In this document: in pieces, positions 16,504 through 25,558 of the stretch
How positions within the stretch are numbered: the first letter of the stretch is position 1
Layout: each line of letters starts with the position of its first letter
DNA from: Sutcliffiella horikoshii
GTDB lineage: Bacteria; Bacillota; Bacilli; Bacillales; Bacillaceae_I
Length of the DNA: 64,000 nucleotides
Assembly (NCBI RefSeq): GCF_019931755.1
Contig: NZ_CP082918.1
Span: forward strand, 3,018,001 to 3,082,000
Reading direction: 5' to 3'
Notes under the pieces: generated by a model
Seen by the model: only the letters and a program-made list of their open reading frames with translations
Told to the model about the DNA's origin: nothing
Databases searched by the model: none
Position numbers and translations under genes: made by a program

Positions 16504-17027
16504 TAAGTTAACTCATCTTTCTGCTCAATTGCTAGGCGTTCCATGAAAAGTTTGATTGGGAAGAGCAGGATCAATGCGATGATGGCATTGAAGATGAGTG
16601 TTGGTATCATGCGTATGGATAGGAAGTCGGAATGTGTCAGTTCGGTAGTCCCGATAAGTGAGTGAATGCCAAATACGAGATGCTCTGTAATGGAGATGGA
16701 GACCAATACCATTAGGAATGAAATTAAGTAATTTGTATTCACAAAACGTAAAATGCTAGACACAATGTAGACCGATATTCCAAATGCAAACAGGTAGACA
16801 CCCAGTATTTCTGTGTAAACCACATCGTACAAAAAGCCGAATAGCATCGCACAGATTAAGCCAACATATGGACTTGTGTAAATGGCACACAGTACAATGA
16901 CAATCAGCATAAATCTTGGCACAATGATCCAATCTTCATGAAAATTATGCAGTCCAAAGAAATCGACACTCATACTTTCCAGGATAAACAAGAAAAGAAG
17001 CAGGGCTGGTAAGACGTATTTTCTCAC
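16503..17027 (-). CDS. mreD: Rod shape-determining membrane protein MreD
   Basis: A 174-residue polytopic membrane protein, almost entirely hydrophobic, with about five to six membrane segments (VLPALLLFLFILESMSVDF, LMVLVSISITEHLVFGI). It works with MreC, MreB and RodA in side-wall peptidoglycan synthesis. Overlaps mreC by 4 bases. Confidence 0.93.
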   Translation of the reverse strand: MRKYVLPALLLFLFILESMSVDFFGLHNFHEDWIIVPRFMLIVIVLCAIYTSPYVGLICAMLFGFLYDVVYTEILGVYLFAFGISVYIVSSILRFVNTNYLISFLMVLVSISITEHLVFGIHSLIGTTELTHSDFLSIRMIPTLIFNAIIALILLFPIKLFMERLAIEQKDELT

Positions 17028-17917
17028 TCAGAGCCCCCCTCTTCAGATGCTTCTTCTTCTGATTCGACTGGTTCATCACCTGATATTAGTGTTCGTTTGA
17101 CTATCATCACTTGGTTGATGTCATAGAAATCCGCTGCAGGCTTAACATAAGCCATTTGCGTTAATCCATACTCATCTGCCACTACTTCGGTTACTTCTCC
17201 GATCATTAATCCTTCAGGGAATACACCACCAAGACCTGATGAAAGAACGGTTTCCCCTTCTTTTACTTCCGCTTGGTGAGGGATCCGTTTTAATAGCAGG
17301 GCACCTTTTTCTTCATCATATCCTTCAATCAATCCGAAGATATCTTCTTCTCCTTGTATGTAGGCAGAGATTCGATTCTTAGGATCCAATGAACTCAACA
17401 ATTGCACAGTGGAAGTGAAAGCATTGGCCTGTTTGATTTTACCGATCAGTCCGCCTGATGTGATGACGGCCATGTCTTTTTCAACGCCATTTTGCTTACC
17501 CTTGTTCACTGTAATTTGTTCGACCCATTGGTCTGGGTTTCTGCCAATGACAGTGGCTGGTTTTGGCTCATAATCGCTCAATGAATCGAGCTCGCCGATC
17601 ACTTCACGGAATTCTTCATTTTCTTGTTCTAGCTTTTGGACTTTCGTTTCTAAAAGAGCATATTCTTCTAGTCTAGCACGCAGCAGTTTATTCTCTTCAT
17701 ACGTATCCTTTAGATATCCTACATTATCAAAGAAACCCGCGACAACATGTGCGGGCCTATAAAAGATAGATTGGACAAAGCCTGTGGAGTCCTTTACGAA
17801 CTGTTCAGGCCATGTCAAATCGTCCCGTTCTTTTAAAGAGAAACCAATCAATGCCACCAGAAAAATTAAGCTCACCAACAAAATAATCAACCTTTTATTG
17901 AGGAAAAATTGTGGCAT
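17024..17917 (-). CDS. mreC: Rod shape-determining protein MreC
   Basis: A 297-residue bitopic protein: a short cytoplasmic tail, one membrane segment (LIILLVSLIFLVALIGFSL), a coiled coil (about 70-110, KLLRARLEEYALLETKVQKL) and the beta-rich extracellular domain with VITSGGLIGKI and VLSSGLGGVFPEGL. The acidic C-terminal tail (EESEEEASEEG) is probably disordered. It bridges MreB to penicillin-binding proteins. Confidence 0.95.
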   Translation of the reverse strand: MPQFFLNKRLIILLVSLIFLVALIGFSLKERDDLTWPEQFVKDSTGFVQSIFYRPAHVVAGFFDNVGYLKDTYEENKLLRARLEEYALLETKVQKLEQENEEFREVIGELDSLSDYEPKPATVIGRNPDQWVEQITVNKGKQNGVEKDMAVITSGGLIGKIKQANAFTSTVQLLSSLDPKNRISAYIQGEEDIFGLIEGYDEEKGALLLKRIPHQAEVKEGETVLSSGLGGVFPEGLMIGEVTEVVADEYGLTQMAYVKPAADFYDINQVMIVKRTLISGDEPVESEEEASEEGGSE

Positions 17918-17931
17918 GACTTAACACCTAC

Positions 17932-18948
17932 TTAGCGATAATCTCTTGATTTCTTTTTAAACTCATCAATATAATCCAGTGCTTTCCCTGTTCCGATGGC
18001 AACACAATCCAATGGGTTTTCAGCAATGATGACTGGCATTTTTGTTTCTTCACTAATTACTTTATCTAAGTTGCGAAGTAAAGCTCCGCCACCGGTAAGT
18101 ACAATTCCACGGTCCATAATATCAGAAGCTAATTCTGGTGGAGTGCGTTCTAATGTCGCTTTTACAGAATCTACAATGGCAGTTACTGTATCTTTAAGCG
18201 CTTCTCCCACTTCTTTAGCAGTGATTTCTACCGTTTTCGGTAAACCTGTTAACAGGTCACGGCCACGGATATCCATTGGTTCAATGCCCTCTGGATCTCC
18301 TGCTGAACCTACTTCAAGCTTCAATGCTTCCGCTGTACGCTCACCAATCATCAGGTTGTAATGCTTGCGGATATACGCGATGATCGCATCATCCATTTCA
18401 TCCCCGGCAACACGGATAGATTGGCTGGTAACAATTCCACCTAGGGAAATGATCGCAACTTCTGTCGTACCGCCACCGATATCAACTACCATACTTCCTG
18501 TTGGTTCCCAAACCGGAAGATTGGCACCGATTGCTGCTGCAAAAGGTTCTTCGATTGGGTATGCATCACGTGCACCTGCTTGGCGAGTCGCATCGATTAC
18601 TGCTCTCTCTTCTACCGCTGTGATTCCAGATGGTACACATACCATCACATAAGGCTTGCGGGAGAAGGAGCTTTTGTTTTTCAACGCTTGTTTAATATAA
18701 TATTTCATCATCGTTGCCGTTGTTTCGTAATCAGCAATAACCCCGTCTTTCATCGGACGCAATGCGACAACATTTCCCGGCGTACGACCGATCATGTTCT
18801 TTGCATCGTTCCCGACAGCAACAATGGCTCTTGTGTCAGTTTGCAGCGCCACAACAGACGGCTCACGGACAACAATCCCTTTTCCTTTAATAAAAACTAA
18901 TGTATTGGCTGTTCCCAAGTCAATACCAAGATCTCTCGTTCCAAACAT
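17932..18948 (-). CDS. mreB: Actin-like cell shape protein MreB
   Basis: A bacterial actin that forms membrane-bound filaments guiding elongation. The actin-fold nucleotide motifs are present: [12 protein letters not shown] (phosphate 1), [13 protein letters not shown] (phosphate 2) and VLTGGGALL (adenosine). 338 residues. First gene of mreBCD; the 193-bp gap upstream has a TATAAT (19109-19114 on the minus strand) without a convincing -35. Confidence 0.97.
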   Translation of the reverse strand: MFGTRDLGIDLGTANTLVFIKGKGIVVREPSVVALQTDTRAIVAVGNDAKNMIGRTPGNVVALRPMKDGVIADYETTATMMKYYIKQALKNKSSFSRKPYVMVCVPSGITAVEERAVIDATRQAGARDAYPIEEPFAAAIGANLPVWEPTGSMVVDIGGGTTEVAIISLGGIVTSQSIRVAGDEMDDAIIAYIRKHYNLMIGERTAEALKLEVGSAGDPEGIEPMDIRGRDLLTGLPKTVEITAKEVGEALKDTVTAIVDSVKATLERTPPELASDIMDRGIVLTGGGALLRNLDKVISEETKMPVIIAENPLDCVAIGTGKALDYIDEFKKKSRDYR

Positions 18949-19141
18949 ATAAGTGTATCTCCCTTTCTGATACTAATGCGTAATAGTGGTAAATGAAAAG
19001 TGATTAAACGGACGAAGCATGCCCATATATTTTCATCAACATGTGGATAACGTTTATTGTAGAAATTTGATGGATTAAGAAGGTTGTCCTTCCAAACTCA
19101 TGAGTAATATTATAGCGTAGGATATGAAAAAAGCATAGTAC

Positions 19142-19840
19142 TTACACGTAGCCTTTTTCTTTCAAACTGATGAATTTCTGATCGCCGATGATTAAATGGT
19201 CCAAAAGCTCTATGCCGATAAGCTTTCCGCACTCACTCAAACGTTTCGTCACATCTATGTCCTCACGACTTGGTGCCGGGTCACCGGATGGATGATTATG
19301 GATACAAATGAAGGAGGCTGCAGAACGCCTGAAGGCTTCCTTAAACACCTCACGCGGATGGACGATGCTTGCATTCAAGCTCCCAATGAAGACGGTCTGC
19401 TGATGAAGAACCTGATTTTTCGTATTTAAGTAGAGACAGACAAAATGCTCTTGTGATAAAAAGCGCATATCTTCCATGACGAAATTTGCTGCATCTTCTG
19501 GTGATCGGATGACATACCTGTCCTCATATTGCAGTCGGTGAATTCTTCTCCCAAGCTCCACCGCTGCCATTAATTGAACAGCCTTTACCTTTCCTATACC
19601 TTTTGTATCTGTAATCTCTTCGATGGAAGCGTCCTTTAACAATCGCAACCCTTCAAAATTCACCAATAACTTGTTTGCAAGCTGCAAGACCGATTCTTCT
19701 TTTGATCCTGTACGAAGCAGGATTGCTAAAAGCTCATGATTGGACAGGCTTTTTGGCCCATCCTGAATCATTCTCTCTCTTGGCCGTTGATCTTCAGGGT
19801 AATCTTTAATCATCAGTGCCGTGGATTTAGTGGATTCCAT
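19142..19840 (-). CDS. radC: RadC-family JAB domain protein
   Basis: Despite the name, RadC proteins are not proven DNA repair factors. The 232-residue protein has an N-terminal helix-hairpin-helix region (IEEITDTKGIGKVKAVQL) and a C-terminal JAMM metalloprotease-like fold with the zinc motif HNHPSGD at 181-187. ATG start with AGGAGG upstream. Between maf and mreB as in other Bacillus. Confidence 0.93.
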   Translation of the reverse strand: MESTKSTALMIKDYPEDQRPRERMIQDGPKSLSNHELLAILLRTGSKEESVLQLANKLLVNFEGLRLLKDASIEEITDTKGIGKVKAVQLMAAVELGRRIHRLQYEDRYVIRSPEDAANFVMEDMRFLSQEHFVCLYLNTKNQVLHQQTVFIGSLNASIVHPREVFKEAFRRSAASFICIHNHPSGDPAPSREDIDVTKRLSECGKLIGIELLDHLIIGDQKFISLKEKGYV

Positions 19841-19889
19841 TTCGCTCTTCCTCCTCTTATTACAGATGGAGGGTCATGCAACGACCATT

Positions 19890-20447
19890 TTATCGAAAGC
19901 TTTTCAGTTCACGAACCGTTCTTGAAAGGGGAAGTCCCACAATAGAAAAGTAATCTCCTTTAATTTCTTTTACAAAAAGAGCTCCTACTTCTTGGATACC
20001 ATAAGAACCTGCCTTGTCCATCGGTTCTCCTGATCTAATGTAGAAATTAATATCTTCATCTGTCAGTTCCCAAAACGTAACAGACGTCTTTTCATAAAAA
20101 GTTACTTCTTTTTCCTGACTTAGAATAGCCACCCCACTGATGACATGGTGTGTGTTTCCACTTAATGTTCGCAATGTGGCTCTTGCCTCTTCTTCACTTT
20201 CAGGTTTCCCAAGCACTTTATCGCCAAGAACGACTATCGTATCAGAGCCGATCACAACGGCTTCTTGATTTTCTTGATAAACGCTTTGAGCTTTTTGATA
20301 GGCAAGAGAAGTGGCGATTTCTTCTGGTGATAATTCTGGGTCAAAGGTTTCTTCAATGTTACTTACCTTTACTGTAAATGGGAGATGTACTTGTTGGAGA
20401 AGTTCCTTTCTTCTGGGGGATCCTGAGGCTAAAATAAGAGGTTTCAT
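19890..20447 (-). CDS. maf: Maf nucleotide pyrophosphatase
   Basis: A house-cleaning enzyme of the Maf/ITPase fold that hydrolyses dTTP, UTP or modified nucleotides; overexpression blocks septation in Bacillus. It has 185 residues with the signature LASGSPRRKELL at residues 5-16 and VIGSDTIVV and DKAGSYGIQE further on. Between radC and spoIIB, the conserved slot. Confidence 0.94.
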   Translation of the reverse strand: MKPLILASGSPRRKELLQQVHLPFTVKVSNIEETFDPELSPEEIATSLAYQKAQSVYQENQEAVVIGSDTIVVLGDKVLGKPESEEEARATLRTLSGNTHHVISGVAILSQEKEVTFYEKTSVTFWELTDEDINFYIRSGEPMDKAGSYGIQEVGALFVKEIKGDYFSIVGLPLSRTVRELKSFR

Positions 20448-20572
20448 GTTTTATCACCTTCCGCTAGTAGTCAAAAATTTTCGAGAGATACAGGTTAATC
20501 CTATCACAAAAAAACTTGTAAGAACAAATATCTTTTAGCGTTTTGAAAAGATTGTTTTTTGGACAGAAAAAA

Positions 20573-20597
20573 AGCCTCAAAATTGGTTTTTGAGGCT
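20573..20597 (-). terminator. Terminator after spoIIB
   Basis: Perfect 10-bp stem (AGCCTCAAAA / TTTTGAGGCT) with a 5-base loop and a T7 tract on the minus strand, only 13 bases past the spoIIB stop. Confidence 0.88.
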
Positions 20598-20609
20598 TGA
20601 ATCTACTCT

Positions 20610-21728
20610 TTAATACAAAAACGCGGTTGCGTCTAATAGTTTTTGCTGGGCATTCCATAAGGTTTCTGCACTATTGGATTCTTGGTATGACTTAATGTCT
20701 TCGAAGGCGCCGGCAAGTGATGTTTTCCATCCTTTTGTTACGTCTGTTAGTTCTGTATCTTTAATGGCTGCCACTTTTTCAAAGGAGGCATTTAGGCTTT
20801 CCACGGTAGCGCTGTCAAGCGAGCTGCCTTGTAAAAGTTGAGCTGTTGCAACAGTCAGCTGATTGTACAGCACTTGTCCTTCTTGAATTAAAAGTGCGTC
20901 CTGTTCCGTAAGAGAGTCTATTGTTTTTTCTGATAGAGTCAGTTCTTTTGCAAAAGGTTCAAAGCCTTTAGCCTGGACCCCCGTTGCAATTTGTTTCATT
21001 CCATCGACACTATGTCCTACTGCCATCAAAACAAAGGTAGGTTCAGATCCGACTGCGACTGCAGGGAAACCTGCAGCTTTCAATCTGTCCATTTCCGCAT
21101 TGGCACCATCCATTGTGGAAAAAGCACCAGCTTGAAGAACAGATATACTTTGAGCAGGGATCGTCGCAGTTCCATCTCCATTGACTGCTGCAGGGGTCTC
21201 TGGTACTTCATTTGTATCTGTTGGAGCCGGTGCAGCAGTTGGTACAGAAGGATTTACTGGTGATTCTGACATGTTCATCACTCCAAGAATGAGAAAGCCG
21301 AGACAAGTACCAATTCCAATAGCCATACCAATGGATACTAATAACTGTTTTGAGAAGGATGGAGGGACCAACTTTTTCTTTTTACCAAATGGGGCTGGAC
21401 GCACTTTGGAACCTTTTCCTTTTTCCTTATTAAGCTGGCGGAGATCTTCAATATAAGAGGGCGTAGTTGAAGTATCTTTACTATCTTTTGATGGTGTTGG
21501 TGTTTCTTCTGGAAGGACCCATTCAAATTCTTCTTCCTTTTTCTCTGCTGCCGCAGCGGACTCATCCACAATGATAATCGGCAGTTCCTCTTCTGGGAGA
21601 TCTTCCTTTACTGGGACTTCTTTTTGTTTAGGTTGGACACTTTCCTTTCTGTTCTTTTTTTTCTTTTTACTGTGGCCGTATGAACTTTCTTTCCCGTTAA
21701 TTTTTATTTTCAGCTGGTGATTGTCCAC
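20610..21728 (-). CDS. spoIIB: Stage II sporulation protein SpoIIB
   Basis: SpoIIB helps engulfment and septal localisation of SpoIID/M/P during sporulation. The protein has a lysine-rich N-terminus (HSKKKKKNRKE), an acidic region, one membrane segment at about 130-155 (GMAIGIGTCLGFLILGVMN), and a SPOR-type peptidoglycan-binding domain (SISVLQAGAFSTMDGANAE). The start was set at GTG 21728, 8 bases after GGAGG; an ATG seven codons upstream would overlap that site. 372 residues. Confidence 0.88.
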   Translation of the reverse strand: MDNHQLKIKINGKESSYGHSKKKKKNRKESVQPKQKEVPVKEDLPEEELPIIIVDESAAAAEKKEEEFEWVLPEETPTPSKDSKDTSTTPSYIEDLRQLNKEKGKGSKVRPAPFGKKKKLVPPSFSKQLLVSIGMAIGIGTCLGFLILGVMNMSESPVNPSVPTAAPAPTDTNEVPETPAAVNGDGTATIPAQSISVLQAGAFSTMDGANAEMDRLKAAGFPAVAVGSEPTFVLMAVGHSVDGMKQIATGVQAKGFEPFAKELTLSEKTIDSLTEQDALLIQEGQVLYNQLTVATAQLLQGSSLDSATVESLNASFEKVAAIKDTELTDVTKGWKTSLAGAFEDIKSYQESNSAETLWNAQQKLLDATAFLY

Positions 21729-21806
21729 TTTTCCCACCTCCGTGTACATTTGACAATTTTTGTCTTGGTCAGATTTGTTTCATCCTATCATAGGCCATAA
21801 AAAAAA

Positions 21807-21831
21807 GAACAAGACTTTTGTCGTCTTGTCC
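21807..21831 (-). terminator. Terminator of the pilus operon
   Basis: Stem GAACAAGAC / GTCTTGTCC (one G-T pair) with a 7-base loop and T8 tract on the minus strand. It ends the pil operon upstream of spoIIB. Confidence 0.8.
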
Positions 21832-21893
21832 TAATTCTTTTCCGACACTTTCTTTGAAGGTCTTTTTATTTCGACCATTTCCACGGAAATAAT

Positions 21894-22604
21894 TTAGTTA
21901 TTGTCGATAAATGGATTTACTTTGTTTCCTGGTTCCGGAACGGATAAAGGCGGCAGTTCCTCTATTAGGTCTTCCAACTCTGGATGGTAGAAAGCTGAAA
22001 GCGTAACAGAATACGTTAATGGTTGCAGTTCCTGTTCTGTTGATGTCACTTCCGGCTGTCCAGTGAAGCTGACCGATTCAATCTGGGTAATTCTAGTCAA
22101 GCTCTCCAAGGAAGTAAGAAACGTAGACAGGTCTTCATATACTTCCGATTCAACAGACAGATTGACCGTCACTTTTTTCAACCCTTCTGGAAGATAGGCC
22201 TCTTCTTGAACGGCCTCATCTTCTTCATCATGCATCGTCTCATACTCTTCTAAAGTAGTAGAAGCCGGAATAAACTCCCCTTCTCCAAAAGACATATTCA
22301 CAATGGTGCTGTCAGATAGCACTTCTGCTTTTTCCAATTCTAAAATCAGCTGTTCTAAAAAAGGAGTAACCGGGATCTTACGCTGTAATTCTACCGTTGT
22401 GTTCCCGTTAGCCTGCGCGGTTTCCTCTTGTTGTTCTAACACTTGAATAAGCTGCTCTTCAATTGCTTTTTCCTGTTGAAGCTGTTCAGCTCGTACTTCC
22501 TTTGGTGCATAGGACAAATAATAGAAACCTGCTATTCCTAATACAATGAGGAGAACACAAGAGCTTAGAAGAACATAATGTTTTCGTTGTAGTTCAATCA
22601 TCAT
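21894..22604 (-). CDS. PilO-like type IV pilus inner-membrane protein
   Basis: A 236-residue bitopic protein: short cytoplasmic tail, membrane segment (YVLLSSCVLLIVLGIAGFYYL, about 10-30), coiled coil (EQLQQEKAIEEQLIQVLEQQ) and an alpha/beta ferredoxin-like domain at the C-terminus, the layout of PilO. It overlaps pilN (ATGA) and is the last gene of the operon. Assigned from topology and position rather than strong motifs. It should dimerise with the PilN-like partner and link the motor to the envelope. Confidence 0.78.
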   Translation of the reverse strand: MMIELQRKHYVLLSSCVLLIVLGIAGFYYLSYAPKEVRAEQLQQEKAIEEQLIQVLEQQEETAQANGNTTVELQRKIPVTPFLEQLILELEKAEVLSDSTIVNMSFGEGEFIPASTTLEEYETMHDEEDEAVQEEAYLPEGLKKVTVNLSVESEVYEDLSTFLTSLESLTRITQIESVSFTGQPEVTSTEQELQPLTYSVTLSAFYHPELEDLIEELPPLSVPEPGNKVNPFIDNN

Positions 22605-23254
22605 AGTTCTTCGCCTCCATCCTCATTGGTTTCAGTTTCAGTCTCAGTTTCCGTCCCGTCCTCTGTTTCTTCCTCTTCTAATTCATTCATTGACTGAAAT
22701 GCAGCCCGGTCAAAACCAAGCGTGTATTGACCTACATACCTAGGCAGGACATTCACCGAATCTTCGTCCCCTACCTCAACAGTTGAGATGGATGAAAGAT
22801 CAATAGAGTGATATAGAGGAGATTCATTTAAATGATAGAGAAAGTAAGCTGCATCCCTTGATTCGTCAAACTGAACGGAAAGGTTTAAAAGACCTGTTTC
22901 ATCATAGGAAAAACTTTGAATGAAACCTCGCTCTGGTAAGAGCCTGATTAAATCCTGCATCACTGGGACCATTTCCAGCGGATACTCCTCCGCCCAAGCT
23001 ACCGTATCTTCCAGACGCTGCGCGGAAGAAGAATTTTGCGGACGGTTCATCGCCTCTTCTTTTGCAATCCTTAATTGCTGTACCATCTCAAGATCCTGTT
23101 CAGCCGTTTCCACATCATTAGTCACCATATTAGAAAAAGTAAAAAGAATGATTGCCACAAACAATAGGAAAAAGGCACAAATGCCATACACAAGAGGTGT
23201 GGTGATATTACGTGATTTTCTCTTTGGTAATAAATCGATATCAACTAGCATCAT
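22601..23254 (-). CDS. PilN-like type IV pilus assembly protein
   Basis: A 217-residue bitopic protein starting with the typical PilN motif VDIDLLPKRK, which docks into PilM, then one membrane segment (LVYGICAFFLLFVAIILF) and a coiled-coil/ferredoxin-like domain. The C-terminal tail is very acidic, with ETETETETNEDGGEE produced by a short DNA repeat. Overlaps both neighbours by 4 bases, so pilM, pilN and pilO are translationally coupled. Confidence 0.84.
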   Translation of the reverse strand: MMLVDIDLLPKRKSRNITTPLVYGICAFFLLFVAIILFTFSNMVTNDVETAEQDLEMVQQLRIAKEEAMNRPQNSSSAQRLEDTVAWAEEYPLEMVPVMQDLIRLLPERGFIQSFSYDETGLLNLSVQFDESRDAAYFLYHLNESPLYHSIDLSSISTVEVGDEDSVNVLPRYVGQYTLGFDRAAFQSMNELEEEETEDGTETETETETNEDGGEEL

Positions 23255-24234
23255 TGCACCTCTTTTAATGCCAACCCTAAAGAATAGTAGTATTTTGGGT
23301 CAACCGTCTCTTGGTCTTGTGTATAAACATCCTGCTCAAACGTATCTACTTTTACAGAAATTTTTTCTCGTAGCTTTGATAATATTAACGGGAAGTTTGG
23401 ATGGTCGCCATGAAGGAGAACACGATTGATCTCTTCATTCCCTTGATTTAAGGAGTAACGGAAAAAGTTCATAATCCGCTCCACTTCGACGATAAAATCC
23501 TCTAAGAAGACATTAAATTGAACAATATCCCCTGCCCATTCTAACTGTGTATTGGTAACCGATACTTCCCAGACCTTCATGTCCTGAGGAAAGGCAACGG
23601 TCCGCATAAACACAGGAACATGGTTCACGAAGATGCTCAGAGTAATACAGCTCACGTCAAAATGAACGACTAATAGATGATCCTGTTCATTACGCTGACC
23701 AAATTCATAATAAAGGCGATACAGACAAAGTGCAGAAACATCTGCTGCAGCCGGCTTAAGTTTACTTTCTTCAAGTAAATTGGACATCTGTGTTACCACT
23801 TCTTCAGGAGACGCAAAGAGCACAAGCTCCGTCTTTTCCGAGCGATGAAGAACATGAACATCAAATACCGGATCCTCAAAAGGCAAGTGAATGGTGGAAC
23901 CTAACTCCAAATACAAGTGACCAATGATCTCGTCGTCCATAATGTTAGACGGAATGGTCAATTTTCGAGTGACGACATATTGATCTGGAACGACAAATCG
24001 GACATGCTTGCGTTTCAGTCCCCAGTCTTCCACACATTCCTCTAAAATTAGACGAAATATATTTTCATCGACAATCTTTCCATCACGGACAATATTTGGC
24101 GGCAAAAACCTTTCATTTGTGCGTTTAACGATGAGAGGATCTAAACTCTTCAACTCTACCATTCGAATGACATGGTCACGGATAATAATATTTATGAAGT
24201 TGTTTTGCTTTGGTTGCAGAAACGAAAATTCCAT
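23251..24234 (-). CDS. pilM: PilM-like type IV pilus assembly ATPase
   Basis: A 327-residue actin-like cytoplasmic protein. Features of the PilM fold include RDHVIRMVELK near the N-terminus, FVVPDQYVVTRKLTIP, and the LLVVHFDVSCITLSIF segment in place of the second phosphate loop. It recruits PilN from the cytoplasmic side. GGAG lies 8 bases before the ATG. The usual DxGxxx motif is weak (VHFDVSC), as in several Firmicutes homologues. Confidence 0.84.
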   Translation of the reverse strand: MEFSFLQPKQNNFINIIIRDHVIRMVELKSLDPLIVKRTNERFLPPNIVRDGKIVDENIFRLILEECVEDWGLKRKHVRFVVPDQYVVTRKLTIPSNIMDDEIIGHLYLELGSTIHLPFEDPVFDVHVLHRSEKTELVLFASPEEVVTQMSNLLEESKLKPAAADVSALCLYRLYYEFGQRNEQDHLLVVHFDVSCITLSIFVNHVPVFMRTVAFPQDMKVWEVSVTNTQLEWAGDIVQFNVFLEDFIVEVERIMNFFRYSLNQGNEEINRVLLHGDHPNFPLILSKLREKISVKVDTFEQDVYTQDQETVDPKYYYSLGLALKEVQ

Positions 24235-24263
24235 CCAGAAAGCTCCTTATGTAAGATGATTTA

Positions 24264-25016
24264 CTAGAAGAGTAAGCTAAAATACCAATGCAGTATCTGT
24301 TCCCCTTTAAAATAAGTGATAAATGCTGCCAGTGCGATAGAAGGTCCAAATGGAAACGGGACACCTCTTTTCACTTTTCCTAACAGCATTCCTATAAGTG
24401 CAGCAATCATGCCAATTAGCGAAGAGAGAAAAAATGTCAGAATCACTAATTCCCACCCTAAAACAAAACCTAAGACAGCGAATAGCTTTACGTCCCCTCC
24501 ACCCATACCACCTTTAGAGAGGACGGCAACTAAAAATGGAATTAGGAATCCTACAGCCATTCCAATCAGATGATCCGGGATTGTTTGGAACGGAATGAAG
24601 ATGCGTTCTATAATAAAAAGTCCTAGGAAAAACAGCAGAATCTTATTTGGGATAATCATATAATGTAAGTCAGATATGACGATGATGATAAGCATGGAAA
24701 TGAAGGTCCATGCAACAATCAGTTCATAGGTCCATCCCATCAAAAGCGGAGCTAGGACAAATAGCACAGCCGTAAAAAGCTCGAATAATGGATAAATAGG
24801 AGACACGGACTTTTGACAGTGCCGACATCTCCCTTTAAGAAATACATATGAAAGGACGGGAACTAAATCTAGTCCCGTCAATGTGGTCTTGCAATTCGTA
24901 CAATGTGATCTAGGTGTGACTATTGACTCACCCTTTGGAATCCTAAGGCCTACTACGTTGTAGAATGAGCCTAGGAGGAGGGCTGAAATTATTATATATA
25001 GATATATATTTATCAT
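24264..25016 (-). CDS. comC: Prepilin peptidase / N-methyltransferase (PilD, ComC)
   Basis: A membrane aspartyl protease that cleaves class III signal peptides and methylates the new N-terminus. Two CxxC pairs (C39/C42, C64/C67) form the cytoplasmic zinc-type domain; catalytic aspartates are D116 (VISDLHYMIIPN) and D175 (GMGGGDVKL). 250 residues with about eight membrane segments. B. subtilis comC occupies this same slot between folC and spoIIB, so this is probably its counterpart. No clear ribosome binding site precedes the ATG. Should process all four prepilins in the window. Confidence 0.92.
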   Translation of the reverse strand: MINIYLYIIISALLLGSFYNVVGLRIPKGESIVTPRSHCTNCKTTLTGLDLVPVLSYVFLKGRCRHCQKSVSPIYPLFELFTAVLFVLAPLLMGWTYELIVAWTFISMLIIIVISDLHYMIIPNKILLFFLGLFIIERIFIPFQTIPDHLIGMAVGFLIPFLVAVLSKGGMGGGDVKLFAVLGFVLGWELVILTFFLSSLIGMIAALIGMLLGKVKRGVPFPFGPSIALAAFITYFKGEQILHWYFSLLF

Positions 25017-25051
25017 AACGATGTTACAGGAGATTAGCCTTTATAAATCCC

Positions 25052-25462
25052 TTATTCTTCATCATCTTCATCCTCTTCAACTACTGGTTTCCCATTTTCG
25101 TCAAGAGTAATTGGATTTCCACCTGTACGAGTAACAGTTACTCCAGTAACTTTTTTATCATCTCCAAAAGTTACACTAACAGAATATTCATCGGAATCGA
25201 AGTTTTCCAAATAACTTGCTAAATCTTCTTCATCAGCAGGACTTGTCAAAGAGTTTGAATCGTCTAGTAATGCTAAACGAGCTGCATTCATAGCTTGCTG
25301 TCCTACTGCAATTTGGGCATCGTTTCTACTATTTTCAATAATATTCCCAATACTCGGTATAGCAATCGCAGCAATAATCCCTAATATAACAACAACAGCA
25401 AGTAACTCAATCAATGTTAACCCTTTTTCGTTCCGAAGCATTTTTCTACATTTTTGTAACAT
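25052..25462 (-). CDS. Major type IV pilin
   Basis: A 136-residue prepilin with signal NEKG|LTLIELLAVVVILGIIAA (cleavage about residue 14) and the proline at IPSIGN typical of ComGC/PilA-type pilins. The globular part is short, without a C-terminal disulfide pair, and ends in an acidic tail (EEDEDDEE). GGAGG lies 9 bases before the ATG. Its place after pilC and the wide gap upstream suggest strong separate expression. Confidence 0.9.
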   Translation of the reverse strand: MLQKCRKMLRNEKGLTLIELLAVVVILGIIAAIAIPSIGNIIENSRNDAQIAVGQQAMNAARLALLDDSNSLTSPADEEDLASYLENFDSDEYSVSVTFGDDKKVTGVTVTRTGGNPITLDENGKPVVEEDEDDEE

Positions 25463-25558
25463 GGTAATTTTCCTCCCTAAATGGAAATATGTAGTATTTA
25501 TTTCTATTTATAATTCTATTATACTATCTTTCAAATTTCAATAAGATTTTACACGTTT

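Noticed and set aside
18949-19141. mreB promoter
   Set aside because: A TATAAT is present at 19109-19114 (minus strand) but no acceptable -35 lies at 16-18 bases, so it was not listed as a feature.
22920-23429. 169-residue open frame on the plus strand
   Set aside because: It lies wholly antisense to pilN and pilM and has no ribosome binding site.
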